From the NCBI GenBank assembly GCA_937898415.1, contig CALDLA010000048.1, positions 1 to 24,715 on the forward strand: 24,715 nt of DNA, written 5' to 3'. The notes beneath the pieces are model-generated. The model was given only the letters and a program-made list of their open reading frames with translations. It was not told the DNA's origin and did no database searches. Every line of letters begins with the position of its first letter. Position 1 is the stretch's first letter. Positions 1 through 8,592 of this stretch are shown piece after piece. The stretch comes from an uncultured Prevotellaceae bacterium. GTDB lineage: Bacteria > Bacteroidota > Bacteroidia > Bacteroidales > Bacteroidaceae. The translations under genes were made by a program, and so were the position numbers.

Positions 1-14
1 TAAGCAAACGACTG

Positions 15-55
15 AGGAGGGGACTGACAGACTACGTGTGCTGCCAGCCCCCTCT
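15..55. repeat. Hairpin element, left copy
   Basis: Positions 16-30 pair imperfectly with 41-55 around a 10-base loop, giving a G-rich/C-rich stem. Bases 15-32 are the exact reverse complement of 24565-24582 (18 bases), and similarity continues through the whole hairpin, so this is a second copy of the element near the right end in opposite orientation. It lies in the leader region of the first gene and may be the terminator or a REP-like element belonging to a gene outside the window. Its function is not known. Confidence 0.6.
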
Positions 56-82
56 GCAAGTGAGGAAAGTGGAATTATTCCA

Positions 83-194
83 CAAATATTTGGCTTTTTG
101 CTCGCTTATTCGTACTTTGAGCTTCGCTCGAAGATACTCACGCTCGAAAAAGCTCAAATATATTTGGCTTTTTGCTCGCTTATTCGTACCTTTG
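83..194 (+). repeat. Tandem duplication of a promoter-bearing repeat
   Basis: Bases 83-119 and 155-194 are near-identical direct copies about 74 bases apart. Each has TTTG, 20 bases, then a -7-like core. The right copy has a full TACCTTTG (187-194). The left copy has TACTTTG (113-119), one base short, so it is probably inactive. Between the copies, a 9-base inverted repeat (116-124 with 150-158) encloses a small hairpin (122-133) and a doubled CGCTCG. Confidence 0.75.
163..194 (+). promoter_or_regulatory. Promoter of the HAD phosphatase gene
   Basis: TTTG at 163-166, 20 bases, then TACCTTTG at 187-194. This matches the Bacteroidetes housekeeping promoter consensus (TTTG, 19-21 bases, TAnnTTTG). 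The ATG at 203 lies 8 bases after the core, so the messenger should have almost no leader. Confidence 0.75.
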
Positions 195-202
195 CAAGCA
201 AT

Positions 203-1012
203 ATGACACAGAAATACGCTTTATTCTTTGATATCGACGGGACGCTCGTGAGTTTTAAGACGCACGAGATTCCTGCGTCGACCATCTTCGCGCTCACGCA
301 GGCCAAGGCCAATGGTTCGCGGGTGTATATTGCCACAGGGCGGCCGCCGCTGATTATCACCAATCTGGGCGCCATCGAGCACTTAATCGACGGCTATATC
401 ACCACCAACGGCGCCTTGTGCTATGTGGGCGATGAGATGGTCACCTGCCAACCTATACCTAAGGAGGACGTGATGACGTGCGTGGAGGACTGCCAGGAGA
501 AGGGCAACAGTCTCATCATCGTAGGTCGTAAGGACGTGGCGGTGATAGACCCCAAGGGCGACGTCGACCGCATCTTCCGGAAGATGCTGGCCGTGAAGAA
601 CCTTGACAAGGCTTCGCCGTTGGACGTCGTGCTGCAGCAGGACATCCTGCAGTTGACGCCCTTCTTCCCAGCTGACTACGAACCGGTGCTGATGGCCCGT
701 ATGCCGCAATGTGTGTCAGGTCGCTGGCATCCGGAGTTTACGGACATCACCGCCAACGGTGCCGACAAGGGGAAGGGCATCCTGGCAATGGCCCGCCACG
801 AGGGTTTTGACATCAGTCGCACGATGGCCTTTGGCGACGGCGGCAACGACACTTCGATGATCCGGCAGGCGGGCGTCGGCATCGCTATGGGCAACGCCAT
901 CGACGAGCTCAAGCAGCAGGCCGACTATGTCACTACCTCCGTCGATGACGACGGTATCCTGAATGCGCTACGGCATTTTGATGTAATATTTTCGGCTCAA
1001 CATACCATATAA
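203..1012 (+). CDS. Cof-type HAD-IIB sugar-phosphate phosphatase
   Basis: This is a 269-residue cytoplasmic hydrolase of the haloacid dehalogenase superfamily, Cof/YbiV-like subfamily IIB. Such enzymes remove phosphate from sugar phosphates or related small metabolites; the substrate cannot be told from sequence. All four HAD motifs are present: FDIDGT with nucleophile Asp10 and Asp12, ATGR at 44-47, Lys189 in ADKGKG, and GDGGND at 211-216. The stretch between motifs II and III is the expected C2 cap. The frame is open back to 38, but I chose the ATG at 203 because it directly follows the TACCTTTG promoter and gives the normal family start just before motif I. The next gene has its own promoter, so this is probably a single-gene transcript. 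Confidence 0.9.
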   Translation: MTQKYALFFDIDGTLVSFKTHEIPASTIFALTQAKANGSRVYIATGRPPLIITNLGAIEHLIDGYITTNGALCYVGDEMVTCQPIPKEDVMTCVEDCQEKGNSLIIVGRKDVAVIDPKGDVDRIFRKMLAVKNLDKASPLDVVLQQDILQLTPFFPADYEPVLMARMPQCVSGRWHPEFTDITANGADKGKGILAMARHEGFDISRTMAFGDGGNDTSMIRQAGVGIAMGNAIDELKQQADYVTTSVDDDGILNALRHFDVIFSAQHTI

Positions 1013-1056
1013 ATAGTAAAAAGCGCCAACCGAACGACTATTTCTTTTTCAATCTG

Positions 1057-1087
1057 TTGGTCATCTCGATATTTCTTGCTACCTTTG
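1057..1087 (+). promoter_or_regulatory. Promoter of the serine acetyltransferase gene
   Basis: TTGG at 1057-1060 and TACCTTTG at 1080-1087, with 19 bases between, fit the Bacteroidetes consensus. The start codon at 1119 leaves a leader of roughly 27 bases. Confidence 0.7.
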
Positions 1088-1118
1088 CAGCAGTAAAGTG
1101 TGTCAAAAATAACAGGTT

Positions 1119-2024
1119 ATGGGAAAGAAAGATATCACGGATATACTACAGCGCAACGTGGCCATCATGGCGGGCCATACGGCCAAGGAGGACAGTATGA
1201 TGCCTGCTACGGGAGCCCCGCTGCCGTCGGTTGAGGAGGTGAAGCGCATCGTGCAGTTGGTGAAGGTCATCATCTTCACCGACTACTTCCACAAGCGGCA
1301 GGCCAACGAGCGTATGCGCTCGTATATAATAGGTGTGAACATGGAGGAGCTGTACGAGCTGCTGCGCCGGCAGATAGCCTGCGGACTGCAGTTCTGCACG
1401 GAGTGCGGCTGCGACGCCGAGAAACAGGCTGACGAGTTGGCTCTGCGGTTCATCGACGAACTGCCTGAAATCAAGCGACTGCTCTATACTGACGTCCAGG
1501 CCATGTTCGACAACGACCCTGCGGCGCAGACCTACGGTGAGGTGATCTTCAGCTATCCCGTGGTGAACACGATGACCCACTACCGCATTGCCCACGTGCT
1601 GCACCAGATGGAGATTCCCATCCTGCCGCGTATCATCACCGAGCAGGCCCACTCGAAGACGGGTATCGACATCCATCCGGGTGCCAAGATAGGCGAGTTC
1701 TTCGCCATCGACCACGGGACGGGCGTCGTCATCGGCGAGACCTGCATCATCGGCAACCACGTCACGCTCTATCAGGGTGTCACCCTCGGCGCCAAGAGCT
1801 TCAAGTACGACGAGAACGGCAACATGCTGAACGTGCCGCGTCACCCCATTATCGAGGACTATGTCACCATCTACTCCAACGCCTCTATCTTGGGGCGCAT
1901 CACCATCGGCCACCACTCCGTCATCGGCGGTAACATATGGGTAGTCAACAATGTGCCGCCTCACTCGCGCATCCAGCAGTCGAAGGCGGTGGATTTGTCG
2001 TTCCAGGGGGGATTAGGTATTTAA
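1119..2024 (+). CDS. cysE: Serine O-acetyltransferase
   Basis: This enzyme transfers acetyl from acetyl-CoA to L-serine, making O-acetylserine for cysteine synthesis in the cytoplasm. The 301-residue protein has an alpha-helical N-terminal part (about 1-175) followed by hexapeptide repeats forming a left-handed beta helix (about 180-285). The active-site pair is visible: Asp184 in DIHPGA and His199 in IDHGTG, 15 residues apart as in E. coli CysE (Asp143, His158). The C-terminus ends soon after VPPHSRI and lacks the AGVPAR-type segment of E. coli CysE, as I would expect for the longer Bacteroidetes/EpsC-like type. No cysteine synthase gene is adjacent. Start: the ATG sits about 30 bases after a good promoter. 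Confidence 0.92.
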   Translation: MGKKDITDILQRNVAIMAGHTAKEDSMMPATGAPLPSVEEVKRIVQLVKVIIFTDYFHKRQANERMRSYIIGVNMEELYELLRRQIACGLQFCTECGCDAEKQADELALRFIDELPEIKRLLYTDVQAMFDNDPAAQTYGEVIFSYPVVNTMTHYRIAHVLHQMEIPILPRIITEQAHSKTGIDIHPGAKIGEFFAIDHGTGVVIGETCIIGNHVTLYQGVTLGAKSFKYDENGNMLNVPRHPIIEDYVTIYSNASILGRITIGHHSVIGGNIWVVNNVPPHSRIQQSKAVDLSFQGGLGI

Positions 2025-2092
2025 GTTGATGTTCTGACCCCCAAATTGTGTTAATCTTCCAAAAAATAGACTGATTATTCTGCTTATTTTCG

Positions 2093-2100
2093 TACCTTTG
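2093..2100 (+). promoter_or_regulatory. Promoter core of the cupin regulator operon
   Basis: TACCTTTG at 2093-2100 is a perfect Bacteroidetes -7 element. No clear TTTG is seen at the usual distance upstream (around 2070 the sequence is CTGATT). The start codon at 2144 leaves a leader of about 40 bases. Confidence 0.6.
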
Positions 2101-2143
2101 CGGCCACAAAAATAGCGGAATTAACATTATACTCATTAATAAT

Positions 2144-2728
2144 ATGTCCAATAATCATTCAATCATTGGGTCCAAAATCAAAGGAATAAGGGAATCCAAG
2201 AATCTCTCCGTCGAGGAGATTGCCGAACGAAGTGGTCTCTCAGTAGACCAGATTAACTCAATTGAGACCGACCAGAACCTACCGTCCTTAGGTCCGCTGA
2301 TCAAGATTGCGCGTGCCTTGGGTGTCAGACTGGGAACCTTCATGGACGACAGCGACGCACTCGGACCAGTGGTCTGCCGTGCAGAGGAACGCGAGCAGAA
2401 CAGCAGCATCAGCTTCTCGAACGGTGCGACCGACGCCCGTAAGCACATGGAGTATCACCCGCTGGCCCAGCAGAAGGCCGGTCGCCACATGGAGCCGTTT
2501 GTCATCGACATCAACCCCGAGGACGCTCCCGACTTCCAGCTCTCGGCCCACGAGGGCGAGGAGTTCATCTACGTGATGAACGGTGAGGTGGAAATCATCT
2601 ACGGTAAGGACACCTATACCCTGAAGGAGGGTGACAGCATCTTCTACGACTCCATCGTGAAGCACCACGTACACGGTGCCCCGGGCAAGTCGGCAAAAAT
2701 CTTAGCAGTAGTATATATTCCTTTCTAA
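2144..2728 (+). CDS. XRE-family regulator with C-terminal cupin domain
   Basis: A 194-residue putative transcription factor. Residues 8-62 form a Cro/C1-type helix-turn-helix. Residues about 110-190 form a small cupin barrel with the two cupin stretches, around HEGEEFIYVMNGEVE and GDSIFYDSIVKHHVH. In this well-known architecture (PuuR/SutR-like) the cupin is thought to sense a small ligand. The gene ends 3 bases before the acyl-CoA synthetase gene and shares its promoter, so it probably regulates the operon in response to a carboxylate or acyl compound; that is inference. The ATG at 2144 is the natural start before the HTH. Confidence 0.88.
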   Translation: MSNNHSIIGSKIKGIRESKNLSVEEIAERSGLSVDQINSIETDQNLPSLGPLIKIARALGVRLGTFMDDSDALGPVVCRAEEREQNSSISFSNGATDARKHMEYHPLAQQKAGRHMEPFVIDINPEDAPDFQLSAHEGEEFIYVMNGEVEIIYGKDTYTLKEGDSIFYDSIVKHHVHGAPGKSAKILAVVYIPF

Positions 2729-2731
2729 AAG

Positions 2732-4459
<1,728 letters not shown>

Positions 4460-4484
4460 ACGATACTGAGACGCACAAAAAAAG

Positions 4485-4523
4485 AAGACCGCTTTCTCGT
4501 AACCAATACGATGAGGCGGTCTT
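4485..4523. terminator. Bidirectional hairpin terminator between convergent genes
   Basis: Bases 4485-4492 pair with 4516-4523 (AAGACCGC with GCGGTCTT), with a further inner pairing. The hairpin is preceded by a run of A (4477-4483), which becomes a U-run for minus-strand transcription, and followed by TTTCTC on the plus strand. It therefore fits termination of both the acyl-CoA synthetase and secG transcripts, more strongly for secG. Confidence 0.75.
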
Positions 4524-4551
4524 TCTCAACTAAACCATTAAAAAGTGTTGT

Positions 4552-4920
4552 TTACTGCTTTTCGGGAGCAGCGGGAGCTTCCTGTGCAGGAGCAGCAGGA
4601 GCCTCGCTCTTCTGCTGGCTTGCACCGAAGTTGGGCAGGTTGTTAGGATTGGTCATAGGATTCTCGATACCCTCCATGACGGAACCCTCGACAGAAGCCT
4701 GAGGAGCCACATAAGCACAGAAGATACTGATAACGACCATAGCCACAGCCAGACCCCAGGTTGTCTTCTCGATGAAGTCGGTGGTCTTACGAACACCGCC
4801 AATCTGGTTGTAAGATGAGAAGTTGGAGGCCAAACCGCCACCCTTCGACTCTTGGATGAGCACGATGCCAATCATCAGCACGGCTGCAATTACGATGAGA
4901 ATAATTAATAAAGTGTACAT
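4552..4920 (-). CDS. secG: Preprotein translocase subunit SecG
   Basis: SecG is the small accessory subunit of the SecYEG channel in the inner membrane and helps SecA-driven export. The 122-residue product has two transmembrane helices (about 3-21 and 54-73) flanking the conserved cytoplasmic loop with ESKGGGLASNF. The C-terminal tail, about 30 residues rich in Ala, Pro and Glu, is longer than in E. coli SecG but this kind of tail is common in Bacteroidetes. The gene lies 8 bases after the TPR-like gene and is last in the minus-strand cluster, ending at the strong hairpin at 4485-4523. Confidence 0.93.
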   Translation of the reverse strand: MYTLLIILIVIAAVLMIGIVLIQESKGGGLASNFSSYNQIGGVRKTTDFIEKTTWGLAVAMVVISIFCAYVAPQASVEGSVMEGIENPMTNPNNLPNFGASQQKSEAPAAPAQEAPAAPEKQ

Positions 4921-4928
4921 TTTTTTTA

Positions 4929-5693
4929 CTATTTATTTTTATTACTGTTTATAATCAACTTTTCTAAGAAACGTATTTGGTCTGCAAAGTAAGCATTTTT
5001 TTTCGGATATTGCAAACTTAATCGCTGAATAATTTCAAGTGCCTTCGAATATCTGCCCTGTTTTATGTAAATTCGGGCTAAAGTTTCGGTAAAGAAGCCC
5101 TCTTCGGGCTCTTTTTCTTCTTCTTTCTGCTCATTTTCCTGTTCCGGGGTGAACTGGGGTGTTTCACTCAGGACAATCTTCCCTTTGTCATTATTTATGA
5201 ACGAATCTATCAGTTCTTGTCCGATGAGCTCGGGCACGTCGTCAGCAGCATCCTCGTCCGTCTCGCTCTCCAGCAGATAGGCCACATAGTCGACGGCAGC
5301 ATCGGCGGGCGTCGGTTTCCGTCTGGGCAGTTTGGGCGTCTCCGGCTGTTCGGTATCCTCCTTTGGAATAGAGTCGAGGAAGGTGTCGATGAGCGTCAGC
5401 GTGCGGTTCTCGCGTTCCTCCGCATTCTCGGCCTTCTTGGCCTGAACCTGTGGGGTGCGCAACCGGTAATGGGCGGCCTCAATCATCTGGAACAGCACCC
5501 GGCGGTCGGTAATGTAGATAGCCGCGCGCCGCAGTTCCTCGTCAAACGACGGGTCGTGCAGCAGGTACAGGTTCTGCAGCATCAGCAACCTCACCGTCTG
5601 GAAATAAGGATAGAGTGCCAGCAGCGACCTCAACTCATAGAGCGTGTCGCGGTCCAGTCGTTCCGGATGTTTGATTAATGTTGCTAAATCCAT
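4929..5693 (-). CDS. TPR-like protein of unknown function
   Basis: A 254-residue protein without signal peptide or membrane segment. The N-terminal half is helical and leucine-rich (HPERLDRDTLYELRSLL). A charged, probably disordered middle follows (many Glu, Asp, Pro). The C-terminal about 45 residues, with FFTETLARIYIKQGRYSKAL and then LSLQYPKKNAYFADQI, look like one tetratricopeptide hairpin. Proteins like this sit before secG in Bacteroidales; the role is unknown, and a scaffold linked to export or envelope assembly is only a guess from position. The ATG at 5693 is preferred over an in-frame GTG at 5705, which lies inside the heptamer repeat. The leader is a purine-rich AGTGAAG repeat tract that could serve as ribosome binding site. 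Confidence 0.75.
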   Translation of the reverse strand: MDLATLIKHPERLDRDTLYELRSLLALYPYFQTVRLLMLQNLYLLHDPSFDEELRRAAIYITDRRVLFQMIEAAHYRLRTPQVQAKKAENAEERENRTLTLIDTFLDSIPKEDTEQPETPKLPRRKPTPADAAVDYVAYLLESETDEDAADDVPELIGQELIDSFINNDKGKIVLSETPQFTPEQENEQKEEEKEPEEGFFTETLARIYIKQGRYSKALEIIQRLSLQYPKKNAYFADQIRFLEKLIINSNKNK

Positions 5694-5696
5694 CTC

Positions 5697-5728
5697 ACTC
5701 TTCACTCTTCACTTTTCACTTCTTCACT
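5697..5728. repeat. Heptamer tract between lptE and the TPR-like gene
   Basis: On the plus strand the spacer reads as degenerate heptamers ACTCTTC, ACTCTTC, ACTTTTC, ACTTCT and a partial ACTAC. It fills the whole gap between the lptE stop and the next start. In the transcript it is purine-rich (AGUGAAG-like). Related heptamers occur at 15821-15861 and 18797-18824. Confidence 0.7.
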
Positions 5729-6242
5729 ACCAATTAGCTACTGTCGCATTGAAAATCTGATCGCAGATATCAGCGAAAATCTGCTTCATCAACTCTTCCT
5801 GAACGGAGTTCAGCGATTGTGACGAGTCGTACGACTGCTGAGCCGTAAACTGTTTCTCGAAATCCTCGCTGTGGTTCTTATTGTTGGTGAATCTCACGTT
5901 CACCGTCACCGACAACTCCGTCTGTGCAGAGTAGCCTTCGCTGCTGACCGACTTGTTGCGCTGATCGTACTTCGTGATCTCACCGTCCAGTCTTAGGTCG
6001 CCGTTACGCTTCACCTGCATCAGCTTGGTGTGGGTGGAGAACTGCTCCTTGAGCGCCGTGTTGAACATCGTACCCATCGGTCCCCATACGTAGGTGGAGC
6101 GGACGGGGAACTCGGCTATCTGGATGGTCTTGGTCTTCGTGTAGTCAATGCTGGCACCGTTGAACTTGTAGCTCACCTTGCACGACATCATCAGCAGGCA
6201 GGCGATCATCGCCAGTCCGAACTGCTTGAGTCGCCGATACAA
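5727..6242 (-). CDS. lptE: LPS-assembly lipoprotein LptE, probable internal start
   Basis: LptE is the outer-membrane lipoprotein that plugs LptD and helps insert lipopolysaccharide. Starting at the in-frame TTG at 6242 gives 171 residues with a textbook lipoprotein signal: basic YRRLKQ, hydrophobic FGLAMIACLLMM, and lipobox Cys21. The following KVSYKFNGASIDY and the beta-rich remainder match Bacteroidetes LptE-family proteins, about 150 residues after cleavage. The TTG lies inside the Fis-helix coding region of the upstream activator in the same frame. A later ATG at 6209 gives too short a signal peptide. The start is inferred; without an internal start LptE would have to be exported from inside a fusion protein, which is unlikely. 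Moderate confidence in family, low in exact start. Confidence 0.6.
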   Translation of the reverse strand: MYRRLKQFGLAMIACLLMMSCKVSYKFNGASIDYTKTKTIQIAEFPVRSTYVWGPMGTMFNTALKEQFSTHTKLMQVKRNGDLRLDGEITKYDQRNKSVSSEGYSAQTELSVTVNVRFTNNKNHSEDFEKQFTAQQSYDSSQSLNSVQEELMKQIFADICDQIFNATVANW

Positions 6243-7430
6243 GGTACGGTCGCTGATTCCCAATTCCTGAGCCGCTTTCTTGCGGTTTCCGTTGTTTCGC
6301 TCCAAGGCTTTTTCCAACATCTGACGTCCCATGTCGCTTAAATTCAGGTTTTCAAGTTCTTTCTCCGGTTCAATATATTCTTCGGCAATAGCGTCTTCCG
6401 CGCCGATAGGGCTTATCGGGGTAATCGGAGTGATGGAGCCTATTGGGCTAAGCTGCGTCGTAGCAGGGTGCGATGTGCCCTGAACCTCCTCCATCTGCTT
6501 CTTCAGTTCCCCCATCTCGCGACGCATGTCGTTAACGTTGCCGCGCAGTTCGAAGAGTATCTTGTATAGCAGTTCACGCTCGTTCTCGAACGAGTGGTCG
6601 CCACCTTCACGCGGAATGGTGGCCAGTTGGGTGCTCTCACGGTCCTGCGGTATGAACTTCGCCAGAATGTCGGGCGTGATGGTGCGCTCCTTGCTCAGCA
6701 CGGAAATCTGCTCCGTGATGTTCTTCAGCTGGCGCACGTTGCCCGGCCACTTATAGCGCATCAGCATCTCCTTGGCCTCGTCGGTCAGCACCACGCGGTC
6801 CATCTTGTACTTCTCGGCCATCTGCATGGCGAACAGCCTGAACAGCAGTACCACGTCTTCGCCGCGCTCGCGGAGGGGCGGCATCTGGATAGGAATGGAG
6901 TTCAGACGGTAGTAGAGGTCCTCGCGGAAGCGGCCTTCGCTGATGGCCTTGCGGATGTTGACGTTGGTTGCCGCCACGATGCGCACGTCCGTCTTCCGGA
7001 TTTCCGTTCCGCCGACGGGGATGTACTCTCCCGTCTCCAGCACACGGAGCAGGCGGGCCTGCGTAGCCAGCGGCAGTTCGCCTACCTCGTCCAGGAACAA
7101 CGTCCCCTTGTTGGCAACGCCGAAGTAGCCCGGTGAGTCGTTGATGGCCCCCGTATAGGAACCCTTGACGTGGCCGAAGAGCTCGCTGTCGATGGTACCT
7201 TCGGGGATGGCGCCGCAGTTGATGGAGAAATACTTCTCGCGTCGCCTGGGCGAATTGTCATGAATGATGCGCGGAATCATCTCCTTTCCCACGCCGCTTT
7301 CACCAATGATAAGTACACTGAGGTCAGTCGGCGCCACCTGTAGTGCGACGTCAAGAACGTGGTTCAGCGACACGCAGTTTCCCACGATGTTATACCGCTG
7401 CTTGATGGTCTGTAGTTCTGTACTCTTCAT
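5727..7430 (-). CDS. Sigma-54 activator fused in frame to LptE
   Basis: The open frame encodes 567 residues. Residues 1-260 are a sigma-54 activating AAA+ domain: Walker A GESGVGKE at 43-50, the sigma-54 contact loop GSYTGA at 90-95 (a GAFTGA variant), and Walker B LFLDE at 111-115. There is no N-terminal response-receiver or GAF/PAS domain. A low-complexity linker (about 315-350) with repeated TPI/SPI units follows, then a Fis-type DNA-binding helix-turn-helix at about 361-406. The frame does not stop there: it continues through a hydrophobic lipoprotein signal (404-416), lipobox Cys417, and an LptE domain to 567. In relatives I recall, these are two separate adjacent genes. The activator normally would end near residue 406. 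Whether a true fusion protein is made, or LptE is made separately from an internal start (see next entry), cannot be decided here. Confidence 0.85.
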   Translation of the reverse strand: MKSTELQTIKQRYNIVGNCVSLNHVLDVALQVAPTDLSVLIIGESGVGKEMIPRIIHDNSPRRREKYFSINCGAIPEGTIDSELFGHVKGSYTGAINDSPGYFGVANKGTLFLDEVGELPLATQARLLRVLETGEYIPVGGTEIRKTDVRIVAATNVNIRKAISEGRFREDLYYRLNSIPIQMPPLRERGEDVVLLFRLFAMQMAEKYKMDRVVLTDEAKEMLMRYKWPGNVRQLKNITEQISVLSKERTITPDILAKFIPQDRESTQLATIPREGGDHSFENERELLYKILFELRGNVNDMRREMGELKKQMEEVQGTSHPATTQLSPIGSITPITPISPIGAEDAIAEEYIEPEKELENLNLSDMGRQMLEKALERNNGNRKKAAQELGISDRTLYRRLKQFGLAMIACLLMMSCKVSYKFNGASIDYTKTKTIQIAEFPVRSTYVWGPMGTMFNTALKEQFSTHTKLMQVKRNGDLRLDGEITKYDQRNKSVSSEGYSAQTELSVTVNVRFTNNKNHSEDFEKQFTAQQSYDSSQSLNSVQEELMKQIFADICDQIFNATVANW

Positions 7431-7440
7431 TTTTGGCTGA

Positions 7441-7448
7441 CAAAGTTA
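7441..7448 (-). promoter_or_regulatory. Promoter core before the sigma-54 activator gene
   Basis: Read on the minus strand, TAACTTTG lies 10 bases before the ATG at 7430, with TTG about 22 bases further upstream (7471-7473). This gives the activator-lptE-TPR-secG part of the cluster a second, internal promoter in the 57-base gap after the pdxA-like gene, with a nearly absent leader. Confidence 0.6.
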
Positions 7449-7487
7449 CACATTATTTCTTGAAAAGCTGCAACTTTGGCAGTTTTT

Positions 7488-8573
7488 TTATTGATTATTC
7501 TCTTTTTCGTCCTTCTTCTGCTCACGAGCCTTGGGAATGGCAAAGCGAACCTTCTCGCTGTCGTCACGCTTCTCCTTGTAGAGTTTGGGCAGCGGGTTAG
7601 CCAGCGGCTCGTCATAGTTCTTGCGGTTGCGGAACACGTCGATTCCCATGAAAACAGCATGACGGAGTGCCGTCTCGTCGGCTATTCCCTTGCCAGCCTG
7701 CTCATAGTTCACGCCAGTCTCCGGTCGGGTGCATACGAAGGGCATTCCTGTCAACAGGCTGATGCCGTCGTCGCAGGACAGCGACTTCATGGGAGCTATC
7801 CCCTGGTCGTGATACATCGCCAGCACGGCGTCGAACTGCAGGTAGTCGCTGTTGCCAAAGAACTTGTCGGCGGCATAGGGGCCGAACACCTGGATGCTCT
7901 CCTGCTCCAGTTCCTCGATGGCGGGGATGATAATACTCTTCTCCTCTTCGCCCCACGGGTTCTCGTCGTCGCCCGTTGGCGGGTTCAGGGCCAGCACGGC
8001 AATACGCGGATTCGAGATGCGCAGGTCGCGACGCAAGCAGGCGTGCAGTATCTTCACCTTCTCAACGATGATGGGCTTGGTGATGGCTTCAGGCACGTCC
8101 TTGATGGCCAGCAAGTTGGTGACCAGGGCCATCCGCAGGTCGTCAATCATCCTGACGCGCAGCACCTCAGGCTCCTTTGACAGGAAGTCGGGCAGGTTGT
8201 CGGGACCCATGACCAGCACGTCGGCCAGCCCCTGCTGCACATCGATAATTGCCCGCTTCAGGGCCTTGCGGGCAGCATCGGTAGCCTCGTCCGATGACTG
8301 TCCTATCTCCACCTTGATTTCCTCGTCGAAGGTGGTGAGCAGGTTCAGTTTGTTCTCCTTGGCTTCGTCGGGGGTGCTGATGACGCTGAACGGTGTTTCC
8401 AGTCCGAGGGCTTTGCGGTGGTAGGTGGCCACCTTGGGCGAACCGTAGATGATGGGCGTACAGAGTTCCATCATTGCGGGGTCTTCAAAGATTTTAAGAA
8501 TCAGTTCGTATCCTACTCCATTCGTGTCGCCATGCGTGATGGCCACGCGGGGTTTTCTTTCTTGTTGTTCCAT
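7488..8573 (-). CDS. PdxA-like protein with altered active site
   Basis: Clearly homologous to 4-hydroxythreonine-4-phosphate dehydrogenase (PdxA, pyridoxal phosphate synthesis): 361 residues, N-terminal AITHGDTNGVGYE, central IAVLALNP, and AMYHDQGIAPMK. However, residues that do the chemistry in E. coli PdxA look lost. Of the metal ligands His166, His211 and His266, only the second is kept (His255); the others align with Leu154 and Thr286 (TRPETG instead of SVDHG). The GHTE phosphate-binding motif is missing from 121-146, and LNPHAG has become LNPPTG. The C-terminus has a charged tail. It may be a non-catalytic or repurposed paralogue. It starts 19 bases after rlmN and is probably cotranscribed with it. 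The alignment was made by eye. Confidence 0.8.
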   Translation of the reverse strand: MEQQERKPRVAITHGDTNGVGYELILKIFEDPAMMELCTPIIYGSPKVATYHRKALGLETPFSVISTPDEAKENKLNLLTTFDEEIKVEIGQSSDEATDAARKALKRAIIDVQQGLADVLVMGPDNLPDFLSKEPEVLRVRMIDDLRMALVTNLLAIKDVPEAITKPIIVEKVKILHACLRRDLRISNPRIAVLALNPPTGDDENPWGEEEKSIIIPAIEELEQESIQVFGPYAADKFFGNSDYLQFDAVLAMYHDQGIAPMKSLSCDDGISLLTGMPFVCTRPETGVNYEQAGKGIADETALRHAVFMGIDVFRNRKNYDEPLANPLPKLYKEKRDDSEKVRFAIPKAREQKKDEKENNQ

Positions 8574-8592
8574 TGTAAGTATAAAAAGGGGG

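Noticed and set aside
1..3. TAA as the stop of an upstream gene
   Set aside because: Cannot be judged from three bases at the window edge.
38..202. N-terminal extension of the HAD phosphatase frame
   Set aside because: It runs through the hairpin and duplicated promoter repeat, and the family N-terminus begins at the ATG at 203.
5697..5728. CRISPR repeat
   Set aside because: Units are 7 bases without spacers; no other array or cas gene is seen.
7449..7490. Possible sigma-54 (-24/-12) promoter before the activator gene
   Set aside because: TGCCAAAGTTGCA lacks the required GG at -24; the TAACTTTG core explains the promoter better.
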